Shown piece by piece: positions 22,762 to 35,075 of a stretch of DNA of 64,000 nt. Numbering within the stretch: the first letter of the stretch is position 1; every line of letters begins with the position of its first letter. The stretch covers positions 80,319,757-80,383,756 of the forward strand of contig NC_077238.1 in NCBI RefSeq assembly GCF_947179165.1, written 5' to 3'. The notes below the pieces were generated by a model. It made no database searches. It was given only the letters and a program-made list of their open reading frames with translations, and was not told where the DNA came from. The stretch comes from Solanum dulcamara. Lineage: Eukaryota > Streptophyta > Magnoliopsida > Solanales > Solanaceae. The position numbers and the translations under genes are program-made.

Positions 22762-24073
22762 ATGGCAAGTGAGGGAGACATCAACGCCACTACCGCCACC
22801 AACGTCAAGCAAGATTTTGGAAGAAAGCACTGCAAGGGAAAGAAGAACTCTAAGAGAAGTGAGGAGGTGCCGCTTGAGCCTACACCAAGCGAGGCCCTAA
22901 CATCCTACTCACCCTCGGCCACTGAGGTTAGTGACGATGAGCGAGGTGAGGAGCCCGTGGACGTCACGTCCGGCATGGAGTGGATGCAAGGGTGGATACT
23001 GTCCGGCAAACTGTGGAGATATTAGGCAAGCGCTTGAACAAGTTCGACGGCAAGTTCAAGTCTCTAAAGGAGTTCACCCTTGAGGAGAACGACAATATTC
23101 GGAAGGACTTGGAGGTGCACAAGGCTGCCGAGTATGAGATGAAGGAGGTGATCACTTCCTTGGAGTGTCGGCTCATGGACGCGCTAAGCACGATGAAGAC
23201 CATGAAGCCGAGATGGCAGCACTCAAGGGAGATGTAGAAGCGGGAAGATACGTGATGTCCATCGCGGATAGGGAGGCCAAGATTGAGGCTCCTAAGCCAC
23301 CAATATTCAAAGGTGCCCGTGATGCACAATAGGTGGAGAACTTCCTTTGGCACTTGGAGAATTACTTCAAGTGTAACAAAGTGAAGAGTGACGAGACTAG
23401 GATCAACACGGTTGTACTATACCTCTCGGAGATGGCCATATTGTGGTGGAAGCGCAAGGAGTCCAAGATCGGGAAGGGTCTATGCACCATCAACACTTGG
23501 GAGCAATTTCGAGATGAGTTCAAGAAGGCCTTCTTCCCCAACAATGTTATCTATGAGGCCAAACGCAAGTTCCGGGAGCTGAAGCATACGGGTAGCATAC
23601 AGGCCTATGTGAAGGAGTTTACTACCCTTACGTTTCAAATCCCCAACCTTATAAATGAAGATATGCTCTTCCACTTCATGGATGGGCTGCAGAGTTGGGC
23701 CAAGACGGAGTTGGAGCACCATCAAGTCAGCACCATCAATGAGGCCATCACCCAAGCTGAAGCCCTAACGGACTTTAAGCATGATAGGCATGACAAGGGG
23801 AAGGGCAAAGAAACAAGGAGTAGTCATGCCAAAGGTGGGGGAGATCGTGGCAAAGGCAAAGAGCAACATCCTCCACCCAGGAGCCATGATTCTAACAAGT
23901 CCGATGGTAGGAGGTTCGGGCGACAGGGCTACGCTGAGAGAAAGGAGCAGACCACAAAGAGCAGCAGCTGCTACATATGTGGAGATCCTCACGGCTATAC
24001 AAGGTGTTCGGAGATGAAGAACCTTGGTGCCATACTGCGGGAGCGAAAGGACAAGGAAGTGTACCAAAGGTAG
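22762..24073 (+). pseudogene. Chromovirus gag, two frameshifts and a stop
   Basis: An N-terminal part starts at ATG 22762. The frame changes near 22978 and again near 23200, and TAG at 23330 stands just before VENFLWHLENYF. The last part (23333-24073) contains the retrotransposon Gag region and a knuckle CYICGDPHGYTRC near 23970-24010. The C-terminal stop TAG at 24071 may itself be a mutation, since Pol follows in the same frame. Confidence 0.8.
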
Positions 24074-27000
24074 GGTTCGTACACGACTCAGCTAGGCATG
24101 ATCGGGCTATGCGGAGCCATCGCGAAGTAAGATGAGAAGGCGGGGGATTACTCCGCCCATTATATTGACATATCTATCAATGGACGACCCGCATGTGCTA
24201 TGGTGGATTCTGGAGTAGAAGCCAGTATCATGACCAAGACGGCGGCAGCAAGGTTGGGGCTAAGTTATGGTCCAAGCAACACCCGCCTGAAGACGGTCAA
24301 TGCCCCATTGACTCCCGTGTGCGGAGTCGCTCATGGAGTGGACATCATGTTGGGCAAGTGGCAAGGTAAGACAAGCTTCATTATCGCTCTCTTAGATATA
24401 TTTGATATTATACTTGGGCAGGAATTCTTCCAACAGTACCACACGATGATCGATCCCTACCTCCAATAACTCTTGGTGATGGAGTGAGAGGGACCCTGCA
24501 TGGTACCCCTAGTCAAGATGCCGAGGAAGGAAGGACAAGCCCACCTGTTGGCCATGCAGCTTGTGAAGGGCCTAAAGAAAGGGGAGCCGACGTTCGTAGC
24601 CACCATTGCGAGCTTGGATGAAGGCAATGGTGCTAAGGAGACATTGCCATCTTGCATAGAGAAGGTGCTTGAAGAAAACAGAGACGTGATGCCCGAAGAG
24701 TTGCCAAGACACCTACCTCCGAGGCATGAGGTAGACCACAAGATTGAGCTGGAGACAGGAGCGAGGCCGCCCACATACCCTCCATATTACATGGCTCCAC
24801 CTGAGTTAGAGGAGCTGAGGAAGAAATTGAAGGATCTCCTCGAGGTCGGTCATATCCGTCCATCCAAGGCACCTTATGGCGCGTCAGTGTTATTTCAAAA
24901 AAAGAAAGATGGCTCATTGCACCTATGCATAGACTATCAGGTGCTCAATAAGGTGATCGTGAAGAACAAGTATCTCATCCTGCTTATTGCCGACTTGTTC
25001 GATAGACTTGGATAGACCAAGTACTTCACCAAGGTAGATCTAAGGAAGGGCTACTACCAGGTACGCATAGCGGAGAGAGATGAACCAAAGACAACATGTG
25101 TGATGAGGTACGGAGCTTATGAGTGGTTGGTGATGCCCTTCGGCTTAACCAATGCACCCGCCACCTTTTGCACATTAATGAATAAGATCTTCCATCCTTA
25201 CTTAGATCAATTCGTGGTAGTCTACTTAGATGACATAGTCATCTATAGCAACACCTTGGATGAACACGTGAAGCATTTAAAGAAAGTATTCCAAGTCCTG
25301 CGCGAGAATGAGCTCTTCATCAAGCGGGAGAAGTGTGAGTTTTCCCAACATGAAGTGCATTTCTTGGGACATATTATCAGCCAGGGAAAGCTACGGATGG
25401 ACGAGGCAAAAGTTCAGCCCATTAAAGAGTGGGAGGCCCCCACAAAGGTAACCGAACTCATATCTTTTCTTGGACTTGCTAACTATTACCACAGGTTCAT
25501 AAGCGCTTACTTTGCCAAAGCCGCCCTACTTACTGAGCTATTGAAGAAGAATAAGCCGTAGGTTTGGAGCGAGGAGTGCAAAAAGGCCTTTGAAGACCTC
25601 AAGGCTGCCGTAACAGAGGAGCTGGTCCTAGCATTGCCTGACTTCTTCAAGACATTCGAAGTGCATACGGATGCCTCCGACTATGCCATTGGGGGAGTAT
25701 TGATGCAAGAGAGGCACCCTATCGCCTTCGAAAGCCGCAAGCTGAATGAGACAGAATGGTGGTACACCGTACAGGAGAAGGAGATGACAACCATCGTCCA
25801 TTGCCTACGCACGTGGAGACATTACTTACTTGGCTCCAAGTTTTTAGTTAAGACCGACAATGTGGCCACTAGCTACTTCTAGTCACAAAAGAAACTCAAC
25901 CCGAACCAAGCTAGGTGGCAGGACTTTTTGGCTGAGTTTGACTACGAGCTTGAGTACAAGCCGGGCAAAGGCAATATTGTGGCTGATGCCCTTAGCAGGA
26001 AGTTCGAGCTGGCGGCCATCACCACAACACATTGTGACATCTAGGATGCAATCAAGGATGGTCTGCAGCATGATCCAGAGGCAAAGAAGCTTATGGAGTT
26101 AGCCGTTCAGGGCAAGACAAGGCAATTCTGGGTAGAAGATGGACTCTTGCTTACCGCCGGGCGAAAGATCTATGTGCCGAAATTCGGAGCTATCAGGCGA
26201 CGAATCATAAAAGAAAGTCATGACACCTTATGGGCTGGACATCCAGGGCAGTGTCGCACAAGGGCACTAATTGAGGTGATTTACTATTGGCCACGCATGC
26301 GAGATGACATCAAATGCTATGTGTAGACTTGTCTTGTGTGCCAATAAGACAAAGGGGAGCAGCGTCAACCAGAAGGACTCTTGGAGCCCCTATCCATAGT
26401 AGAGCATCCATGGGAGAGCGTGACCATAGACTTCATCACATGCTTACCAAAGTCTGACGGGTATGGAATAATTATGGTCGTGGTGGACAGGTTCTCCAAG
26501 TATGCCAGCTTCATGCCCGCCATGGCAGGTTGCACTGTTAAGGAAGCTGCCAGACTATTTTTCAAGAATGTGGTGAAGTATTGGGGTTTGCCAAGACACA
26601 TTATTAGCGACAAAGACCCACGCTTCACCGGGAACTTTTGGAGAGAATTGTTCGAAATTCTTGGCACGAAATTAAATTTCTCCACTAGTTTCCACCAGCA
26701 GACAGATGTCCAGACGGAGCGAGTCAATGTCTTGTTGGAGTGCTACTTGAGGCATTTTGTGAGCTCCCATCAGAAGGATTGGGCGAGACTACTGGACGTA
26801 GCCCAATTCTCATACAACCTACAGTCGAGTGAGGCCATAGGGCGGACACCATTTGAGCTAGCCACAGGCCAACAACCACAAACTCCACATTCACTACCGG
26901 CCACATTCAAGGGCAAGTGTTTGGGGGCCTATCACATGGACAAGGGCTTTGAGGAGCAGCTCGACACTGCCAAGTCTTATTTGGACAAGGCAGCGAAGAA

Positions 27001-27316
27001 GATGAAGAAGTTTGCCAACCTTAAGCGTCGTCCCACGGATTACCAAGTTGGAGACATGGTCTTGGTCAAGTTCAACCCCAGGCAATTCAAAGCGTTGCGA
27101 GGCATGCATCAAAACTTGGTGCGAAAGTACGAGGGCCCGTTCAGGATTGTTGCCAAGGTTGGCAAGATCTCTTACAAGTTGGAGCTACCACCGCATCTTA
27201 ATGTTCATTGTTTCTTCCATGCCAGTGTCCTCAAGCCATACCATGAGGATAAGGATGATCCTAGCCGAGGAGAATCAAGTCGGGCACCACTCACAATCAC
27301 CGCCTCCCATGATTGA
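24074..27316 (+). pseudogene. Chromovirus pol, one frame with many stops
   Basis: Protease has VDSGVEAS near 24203. RT includes the YLDD box ([11 protein letters not shown], near 25221). RNase H has HTDASDYAIGG near 25664. Integrase shows H...H then CLVC, then TIDFI, SDKDPRF and TERVN for the catalytic D-D-E. In-frame stops are TAA 24128, TAA 24467, TGA 24485, TAG 25013, TAG 25559, TAG 25880, TAG 26042, TAG 26324, TAA 26345 and TGA 27314. No frameshift was seen in this span. Confidence 0.85.
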
Positions 27317-27483
27317 GACATCGAGGCCATTGTGGACTACTAAGCTAAGTGAAAATAAGGATAACAGGCCACTGCTATGTTCTTAGTCCATTAGAAGGGA
27401 CAATCTTCGGAGGAGGCCACTTAGGAGAGATATGAAGACCTATGATAGTTTAAAGACAAAATTTGGGAGTTCTTGCAGCAGTA
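27317..27483 (+). pseudogene. Chromovirus integrase chromodomain, heavily stop-laden
   Basis: In the same frame as Pol, the sequence after the TGA at 27314 reads DIEAIVDY, then MFLVH-stop-KG, then EEAT-stop-ERYEDL. This is the chromodomain pattern (VKWKG ... EATWE) with stops at the expected Trp positions. About eight stops fall in 167 bp. The domain normally targets integration to heterochromatin marks. Confidence 0.75.
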
Positions 27484-27520
27484 GTGCGTCGTGGTCGTCA
27501 CCACATTAGGTGGGGGAGAG

Positions 27521-27966
27521 TGTTATGGCCCGCCACTTGATCTTAAAGAAGGTAAAAGAATCTAGAGTCTTGGAGAGGTTAGTGAAAAACTCTAGATCCT
27601 TATAGAAGCTTGTAGAGAAGTCTTGAACGACTTGGAATTCTCTAGAGTGTGTAGAGAATTCTAGAGAGTGACTTCTTTGTAAATATGGAGGGACTTGTAT
27701 AGCAATTTCTATTTATACTTGAGCCCCTTAGGAGTAGTATAAATAGAGGGGGCATTAATTTGTAGCAAACCATCAAACAATCAAGCATTCTTCCAAAGCA
27801 ACACAAAAGCCTTCTTCATAAAAGCTCTCTTGTCTTTCTTACAATCTAGCATTCCCTTAGCGATCTAGTCTTAAAGGCTTACTTGAGCTTAATAGATCGT
27901 GAAAGATTCGTGAGTAAGTTGTCAAGTGTCGCACGAAAGTCTTAGTTGAAGTCTAAGTCCGTGACA
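27521..27966 (+). repeat. Chromovirus 3' LTR
   Basis: 446 bp, followed by CCTT (27967-27970) and the resumed Copia-B sequence. Confidence 0.92.
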
Positions 27967-28133
27967 CCTTGGTTATTCTGTCTATTTTGTGCGAAGGTAC
28001 TATTTGTGAATAGTAAATTTTTCTGAATAGTAAAATTCAGTAGAAAATACTATTCATGTGAATAGTAAAATTTGGTGACGGTATATTTTGTCACGATTGT
28101 TCGCAAAAATATTCAGAAATGATCTAGAAGGGT

Positions 28134-31100
28134 GTGAAACAAATAACAATATCGAATACAACAAAGTTTGACGTTGAGAAATTCAATGGGACTAATTACT
28201 CATTGTGGAAAATAAAAATAAAAGAGATATTGAGAAAGGATAATTGCTTAGCTGTAATTGAAGACAGACCCACAGACTTCACTGATGATAGCAAGTGGAA
28301 CGACATAGACAACAATATAGTTGCTGATCTACACTTGGCACTAGCTGATCAAGTGTTATCTAGTGTGGCTGAAAAATGGATGGCGAAGAAAATATGGGAT
28401 ACTTTTACAGGATTGTATAAGGCCAAGTCTTTGCATAATAAAATTTTCTTAAAAAGAAGATTGTATACTCTTCGAATGGTAGAGTCCATGTTAGTTACTG
28501 AACACATCAATACTTTGAATACTCTGTATTCGCAGCTTACAATAATGGGTTGCAAAATAGAGGGGACTGAATGTGCGGAGCTTCTACTTTAAAGTCTGCC
28601 TGACTCATATGATCAACTCATCATCAACCTGACGAACAATACAGACAGTCTAGTTTTTGATGAAATTGCAGCCGCTGTCTTAGAAAAAGAAAATTGGTGC
28701 AAAAATAAGGAAGACAGACTAGCAAGATGAAGCTTTGATGATGGTGAGAGGAAGACCAACGGAATGTGGACCCAGTGGGAGTCACAATCATGGTAGATAT
28801 CAATTAAGAAGTAAGAAGAATATCAAATGTTACAACTGTGGCAAGAAAGGGCACTTCAAGAAAGATTGTCAGTTCAAGAAGAGGAGTGAACACCCTGAGC
28901 TATCAAATGCTCAAAGGAATATTGCAAGTACCTTGGATGATGGAGATATTTTATGTAGTGAAGCAATATCAAATAATGAAGGTAGAAAACGTTTTACTGA
29001 TGTCTAGATCATGGACACAGGAGCAACATGGCACATGACTTCCCGAAGAGAATAGTTCCATTAATATAATCCTATCTCAAGAGGGTCTGTGTTCATGGGA
29101 GACAATCATGCTTTGGGTGTATTGATATTGGGTCCATCAAAATAAAGATGTATGATGACACGATACGCACCATCTAGGAGGTACGACATGTAAAACACTT
29201 GAGGAAAAATCTATTGTATTTAGGACAATTAGATGATAATTGATGTTCATATAAGACCCATGTGGAGTCATGAAAATATACAAAAAAGCACTTGTAGTGA
29301 TCAAAGCAAAAAAACTTGCTGCAAATCTATATGTGCTTAAAGGTGAAACACACAAAGAAGAAGAAGCGTCAACCGCGTCAGCAAGTTCATTTGAAGAATC
29401 AACGATGATATGACATTGTAAACTTGGCCATATATCGGAATGAGGTTTGAATATTCTTGCTGAGCAAAAGCTTCTTCCAGGGCTCAAAAAGGTTTCACTA
29501 CTCTTTTGTGAGTATTGTGTTACCAGTAAGCAAAATAGACTGAAGTTAAGCAGTTCCTCTGCTAAAAGCAAGGAAATATTAGATCTGGTCCACTCTGATG
29601 TCTGGCAAGCACCAGTGAAGTTCCTAGGAGGAGCAAAATATTTTATGTCATTTATCGATAATTACTCCAGGAGAAGTTGGGTATATCCAATCAAGAAAAA
29701 GGTAGATGTTTTTTCGGTTTTCAAAAAATTCAAAGCGCGGGTGAAACTTGAATCTGAGAAAAAGATCAAGTGTTTAAGGACAAATAATGGAGGAGAATAC
29801 ACTGGTGATGAATTTGATAAATTTTATAAACAAGAAGGTATTAAACGGCAGTTCACAGTGGCATATACTCCACAACAAAATAGAGTAGCAGAGCAGATGA
29901 ACAGAACCTTGTTGGAATGGAGAAGAGCTATGTTGGCAACTACAACGTTGAAAAAACCATTCTGGGCAGAAGCAGTCAAAACCGCCTGTTATGTGATCAA
30001 TCGGTCACCATCAACCGCAATTGATTTGAAAACGCCAATGGAGATGTGGACAGGAAAAACAGCTGATTATTCTCACTTACATATATTCGAAAGTCCTGCT
30101 TATGTTATGTACAACACCCAAGAAAAATCAAAGTTGAATCCAAAATCCAGGGAATGCATTTTTTAGGGTATGCTGATGGAGTCAAGAGGTATCCGTAAGG
30201 TGGTAATCAACAGGGATATTTTATTTGTTGAGGTGGTAATCAACAAGGATATTTTATTTGTTGAAAATAAGATACAAGCAAAAGAAGGTAGCACTTCAAA
30301 AGAAAAATCAGAGACTACTACAGTTGAAGTTGAAAAAATAAAAGAAGTTTTAGTTTCTTCTGAAGTAGCACCAGAGCACGAAGAACAAGAGCAAGCTGAG
30401 ATTGAAACTCCACAAGTTTGACGATCAACTAGGGAGAGAAGAGAACCATCTTGGCACTCAGATTATTCTAAGAAGAGCAATGTTGCATATTGTATATTAA
30501 CAGAAGATAGAGAGCCTTCAACTTTTCACGAGGTTATGAAAGGTCAAGAATCATCTCTTTGGATGACAGTAATGCAAGAAGAAATTGAAGCTCTTCATGA
30601 AAATAAAATATGAGATCTTGTTCAATTACCCCAAGGAAGGAAGGCCATTGGAAACAAATGGGTCTATAAGATCAAATGCAATAGTAATGATCAAGTGGAG
30701 AAATATTGTGCAAAGATTGGTAGTGAAATGCTTCGCTCAGAAAGAAGGTATAGACTTCAATGAGATATTTTCTCCGGTGGTTCGACTCACAATAATTTGA
30801 GTGGTCCTGACGATGTGTGCTACATTTGACTTGTACTTGGAGCAGTTAGATGTCAAAACTGCATTTCTTCATGAAGAACTTGAAGAAGAAATTTATATGC
30901 TCCAATCAGAAGGTTTTGAAGAACAGAGAAAAGAGAACTTGGTTTGCCGATTGAATAAATTTTTATACGGTCTCAAACATGCGCCGAGATGTTGGTATAA
31001 AAGATTTGATTCCTTCATTATAAGCCTTGGATACAACATACATAGTTCAGATCCTTGTGTTTATTACAAGAGATTTGGTGATGGCGATTTTGTTATTTTG

Positions 31101-32070
31101 CTGTTGTATGTTGATGACATGTTGGTAGCAGGCCCCAACAAAGATTGCCTCACAAATTTAAAGGCACAGTTGGCTAGAAAATTTGAAATGAAGGACTTGG
31201 GACCAACAAACAAGATTCTAGGAATGCAAATTCATCGAGATGGAAATAATAGAAAGATTTGGCTTTCTCAAAAGAACTACTTGAAGAAAATCTTGCGACG
31301 CTTCAAGATGCAAGACTGTAAGTCAATTTCTACCCCACTTCCTATTAATTTCAAGTTATCCTCAAATATGTGTCCTAGCAATGAAGCAGAGAAGATGAAG
31401 ATATTTTGAGTACCGTATGTATTAGCGGTGAGAAGTTTAATGTTCGCTATGGTATGTACAAGACCTGACATTGCACAAGCAGTGGGAGTGGTTAGTCGAT
31501 ACATGGTTAATCCTGGTAGAGAGCATTGGAATACTGTTAAGAGGATCCTGAGATACATCAAGAGTACCTCAGATATTGCAATATGTTATGGAGGATCAGA
31601 CTTTACTGTTAAATGTTATGTTGATTCAGATTATGCAGGTGATCTTGATAAAAGCAAGTCCACCACAAGTTATGTGTTTACTCTTGCTGGAGGAGCTGTA
31701 AGCTGGGTTTCAAAATTGTAATCTATCGTGGCTACATCTACGATGGAAGCAGAATATGTAGGAGCTACACATGCTAGCAAAGAGGCAATATGGATGCAGA
31801 TGTTACTGGAGGAGCTCGGGCACAAACAAGAGAAGGTTGCTCTGTTTTGTGACAGTCAGAGCTCTTTGCATCCTGAAAAGAATCCAGCATTTCATTCAAG
31901 GACAAAGCACATACGAGTTCAGTATCACTTGTTCGTGAGAAGGTGGAAGAAGGAAGTGTGGATATTCAGAAAATTCACACTAATGACAACCTAGCAGATA
32001 TGTTTACGAAGCCGATCAACAGTAACAAGTTTAAATGGTGTCGATCTTCTATTGGCCTAGCAGAAACGTA
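28134..32070 (+). pseudogene. Copia-B gag-pol remnant
   Basis: Gag starts near FDVEKFNGTNYSLWKIKI and breaks at TAA 28590. A frameshift follows before the zinc knuckle. Protease, integrase (HSDVWQAP, RTNNGGEYTG, TPQQNRVAEQMNRT), RT (LKHAPRCWYKRF, YVDDMLVAG) and RNase H (YVDSDYAGDLDKSKSTT, DMFTKPINS) are all recognisable across three reading frames with multiple stops. The style is closest to Tork/Tnt1-type copia. The element is not functional. Confidence 0.82.
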
Positions 32071-32144
32071 ATATTGCAGTAATTGGGTAGAAAGGATGGT
32101 GTGAAGACTTAATTGATTCTCAATTAAATCTTCAAGTGGGAGAA

Positions 32145-32641
32145 TGAAAGAAAGTCAAAAACAGAGGCTGCAGAAAGTAAATGTTGGCAAAGGAAAGAAA
32201 GTCAAAAACAGGGGCTACAGAAAGTAAAGGTTGGCAAAGGTTGGCAACCAGCCTTTACTCGTTTTCAACACGGAAACGCATAAACTCTTTCCGTTTATGC
32301 GTTTTCATCCTCCTATAAATATAGGGCCTTGTGCCCTCATTTGATTCATTCAGAAAAAGAGAGTAAGAATACAAAGAGAGTTATATACCAAGATAAATAT
32401 TGTATTCTTGAGTGTCCTCTTTAGTAGTTGTTCCTTTTATAAGAGAGAAGTATTAATTGTTGTTTTCTCCTTATATTTGAGAGCAGTGTACTCCTATATT
32501 ATCATAGTAAAATTCTTCTACCCCGTGGTTTTTTCCCCTCTATCTGTTTGAGGGGTTTCCACGTAAAATTTTTGTGTCTAATTTATTTTCACTATTTATT
32601 ATCATATCAAACTTTAGTTGTGATGCTTCCTCCCCCCAACA
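32145..32641 (+). repeat. Copia-B 3' LTR
   Basis: 497 bp. It is preceded by AAGTGGGAGAA (polypurine tract). It carries the same front tandem repeat as the 5' LTR, plus a 10-bp extra AAGGTTGGCA-type repeat. About 18 substitutions from the 5' LTR by eye, most in the first 150 bp. Confidence 0.88.
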
Positions 32642-33050
32642 TTTCTTTCATTACGGTATTTCTGAATGAGTTTTTGGATAACAAGGGATTCACCCCGAAA
32701 AAAGCTCCACTTTGAAAGGTAAAACGCTCTCTACTAAAGGCGATTTCATAACTCAAGACTTAAACTCGAGACCTTTGATTAAGGATTAAGTAGTTGCCAG
32801 TGACAATTGTTCAATATTTGAATATCATATCATATCTTATAGTCTTCTTGACACAGCAAATGCAAAATTAATCTGAAACAACAATATTTCTTTCTACACA
32901 AATGAAATTTGGCAAGTCCATCAACAATGAATGTTCTATAATTTTGCGTTCATTGCTCTACTTTCTCTTAGAATTTCTGTTCCTGTTAAAGCCACTGATA
33001 AATTCTGCAATCAGTGATCATCCTACGAAAAGATCTACGCTTTCAATGAC

Positions 33051-33174
33051 CAACAACAACAACAACGTACCCAGTATAGTCCCACAAGTGGAGTCTGAAG
33101 AGGGTAGAATATACGCAGACCTTACCCCTTACCTTGGCAGGTAGAGAGACTGTTTCCGATACTCTCAACTCAAG
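33051..33174 (-). mobile_element. TTG-tailed SINE copy (TS-like)
   Basis: The minus strand reads through ACCTGCCAAGGTAAGG, AAGGTCTGCGTATAT, CCACTTGTGGGAC and a (TTG)n tail (CAACAACAACAACAAC on plus). This is the common Solanaceae tRNA-derived SINE with a TTG tail, of which the tobacco TS family is the known example. The family name is inferred. Confidence 0.65.
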
Positions 33175-34082
33175 AAAAGGAATTTAGCTAATTTATCACA
33201 ATTATGTGTAGAAGAGAATTAAATCCAAAGGTCATAATCTATAAATATTCATCTTTTTTAGGACCGCTAATGTATCAGTCAAGGAATAATGACTAACAGT
33301 TAGTTAATTTTTTTAAGAGTAAAGATTATAGGAATTCTGTTTTGTTACAAACAGCAAACCAAAATTTTTTGTTTAATGTTATGTTATTTCAGCATCATTG
33401 CCAATCACGTTGGGAGAAATTTTTTAGAGATTTTGGATTATTCTTTGTCCATTTGTTGATTCTTGAAAATAAGTGCACAACGAATCTATATGTGGATTTT
33501 CCATTCTCTAAAGTCAAGCTTTTGGATTAATATATAAATGTATGATTTTAATTTGATTTTAGATGATATTTACGTTTGACAATTTTGAGCGTGCATAAGT
33601 AAACATTTAAACTTGTATAAAATTGAATAAGTAAATACATACGTCTTATATGACATAATATATGTCTTATATACTATAATACAAATCAATTCTAGTGCCA
33701 TGGCATAATATGTGTCTTAAATAGTATTATACAAATCAATTTGTTCATGTATAATGCCTTCTTGAAATGAAAATCTTACGCGACACAAATCAAAATTAAT
33801 CAAAACTTCAATGCATGTATCGGACACCGATAAAAAAAAAGTCCTGGAAAAATTTGCATTCTCTACAAATTATTATAAGAGGAAGAAGTGGAAACTTTAT
33901 GAAAAATACTAGGAAATTTACCCTCGTGTGAAAAAACCTAGCTCGTTGAATTTGTGAAATGATCGTTTCCTATCTATTCCAATATTAATTATAGAAAATA
34001 AAAAAGGTAGATTCATATATAAATGTAAAATATTGAGGATAATATTCTTTATGTAAATTATTAAAGGAAATCACTATATATA

Positions 34083-34142
34083 AAAAAAAGGGCAGCTCGG
34101 TGCACTAAAGCTCCCGCTATGCGCCGGGTCCGGAGAAGGGCC
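34083..34142 (-). mobile_element. 5'-truncated SINE with perfect 20-bp TSD
   Basis: A 60-bp insert whose minus strand carries GGACCCGGCGCATAGCGGGA, then GTGCACCGAGCTGCCC and a poly-T tail. It is flanked on both sides by the identical 20-mer AAAGGAAATCACTATATATA (34063-34082, 34143-34162). This is the 3' part of a poly-T-tailed plant SINE (Au-like by memory). Confidence 0.85.
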
Positions 34143-35075
34143 AAAGGAAATCACTATATATAACATCAAAAAATAGTGGAAGAGAATTGGCATAATTAAG
34201 ATAGAAAAATATTAATGTGATAAAAAGTTATTAAACTTTTAGTGTGTGAAGATGGCTCGTGACTTCTTGCCACTTCGGTGTCTACCGTTGTTTTTGAATC
34301 GACGGAGTCAGAATTTGATGTTTATGAATTTGAAAGTCTATTTTTTTTAAAAATTATTTGGTTCTAAATTAATAATTTGTACATATTTAATGGATTTCTT
34401 ACTATCAATTTAAAATTTGAATCAAAATTACTGAGTTTGGTCAAAACCGTAATCAACACATTGACTCTGTCCCGACTCAAGTAATTCATGTCTTGCTTAA
34501 TGAAAAAGAATATTTTTATTTTTGTACTTGATAGAATCTATTCTTGTTTGTTATTAAAGTTTAGTATTATAGATAAAGATTCGTGCAAAACCGTGTGGAT
34601 TGATAATCCCATATAATTAATTGAGACTTCAATTTGGTATAAATGAGGTTTGATTCTAAAAGATTTTTTTTAATAAATGCAAATAATTTTTTTAAAATTA
34701 AAGTAGGAAGTGTATGCATGTGCATGAAAATTGAGTTATTATATTATGAAAAAGTTAAATTAAACTTATTACTTTGAGTTGAATAAGGGGTATATATATA
34801 ATACCTGGTAGGATAAACACACTTTCTACCATCTTTGATTATAGAAAAAAAGTTATTTTAATGCTTGAAAGAATGTATTGCTTCATAGTTGAAAGGACAA
34901 ATCAAAGCATGAACTTTTTCTGTTAATTTGTGTGGAAGTGTTTGATTAGATATACATTTCTAAAAAAAAAAGGATTCTTTTTTAAAAATTTATAATTTTA
35001 AATAAGTTATTGATATGTATTCATACTGAAGGGAAGTATTGGAGTAACTGATAAAGTTGCTTCCATATGACTAGG

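Larger units (their letters stand above)
22285..27966 (+). mobile_element. Ty3/gypsy chromovirus nested in Copia-B, 5.7 kb
   Basis: LTRs 22285-22728 (444 bp) and 27521-27966 (446 bp) bound gag, protease, RT, RNase H, integrase and a C-terminal chromodomain, the chromovirus layout. A 4-bp CCTT duplication flanks it (22281-22284, 27967-27970). The primer-binding site TGGTATCAGAGC is at 22732-22743 and a polypurine tract GGTGGGGGAGAG is at ~27509-27520. From 23333 to the 3' LTR the whole Gag-Pol stays in one frame but is crossed by about twenty stop codons. Confidence 0.93.
21781..32641 (+). mobile_element. Copia-B: Tork/Tnt1-like copia, split by a gypsy insertion
   Basis: LTRs at 21781-22267 and 32145-32641 enclose a decayed copia internal region. 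A primer-binding site close to the initiator-Met type (TGGTATTAGAGC) follows the 5' LTR at ~22269-22280. The internal sequence is interrupted by a chromovirus at 22285-27966 and resumes at 27967. Domain order is gag (28134-28592), zinc knuckle CYNCGKKGHFKKDC (~28828-28869), protease MDTGATWHMT (~29010), integrase (29447-30166), RT (30585-31409, YVDDMLVAG) and RNase H (31428-32070). Frames shift several times. No target duplication was found: flanks are AGGTT and TTTCT. Confidence 0.88.

Noticed and set aside
22285..27966. Integrated pararetrovirus (caulimovirus) instead of a retrotransposon
   Set aside because: Paired LTRs, an integrase and a chromodomain are present, and no movement protein was seen, so it is a chromovirus.
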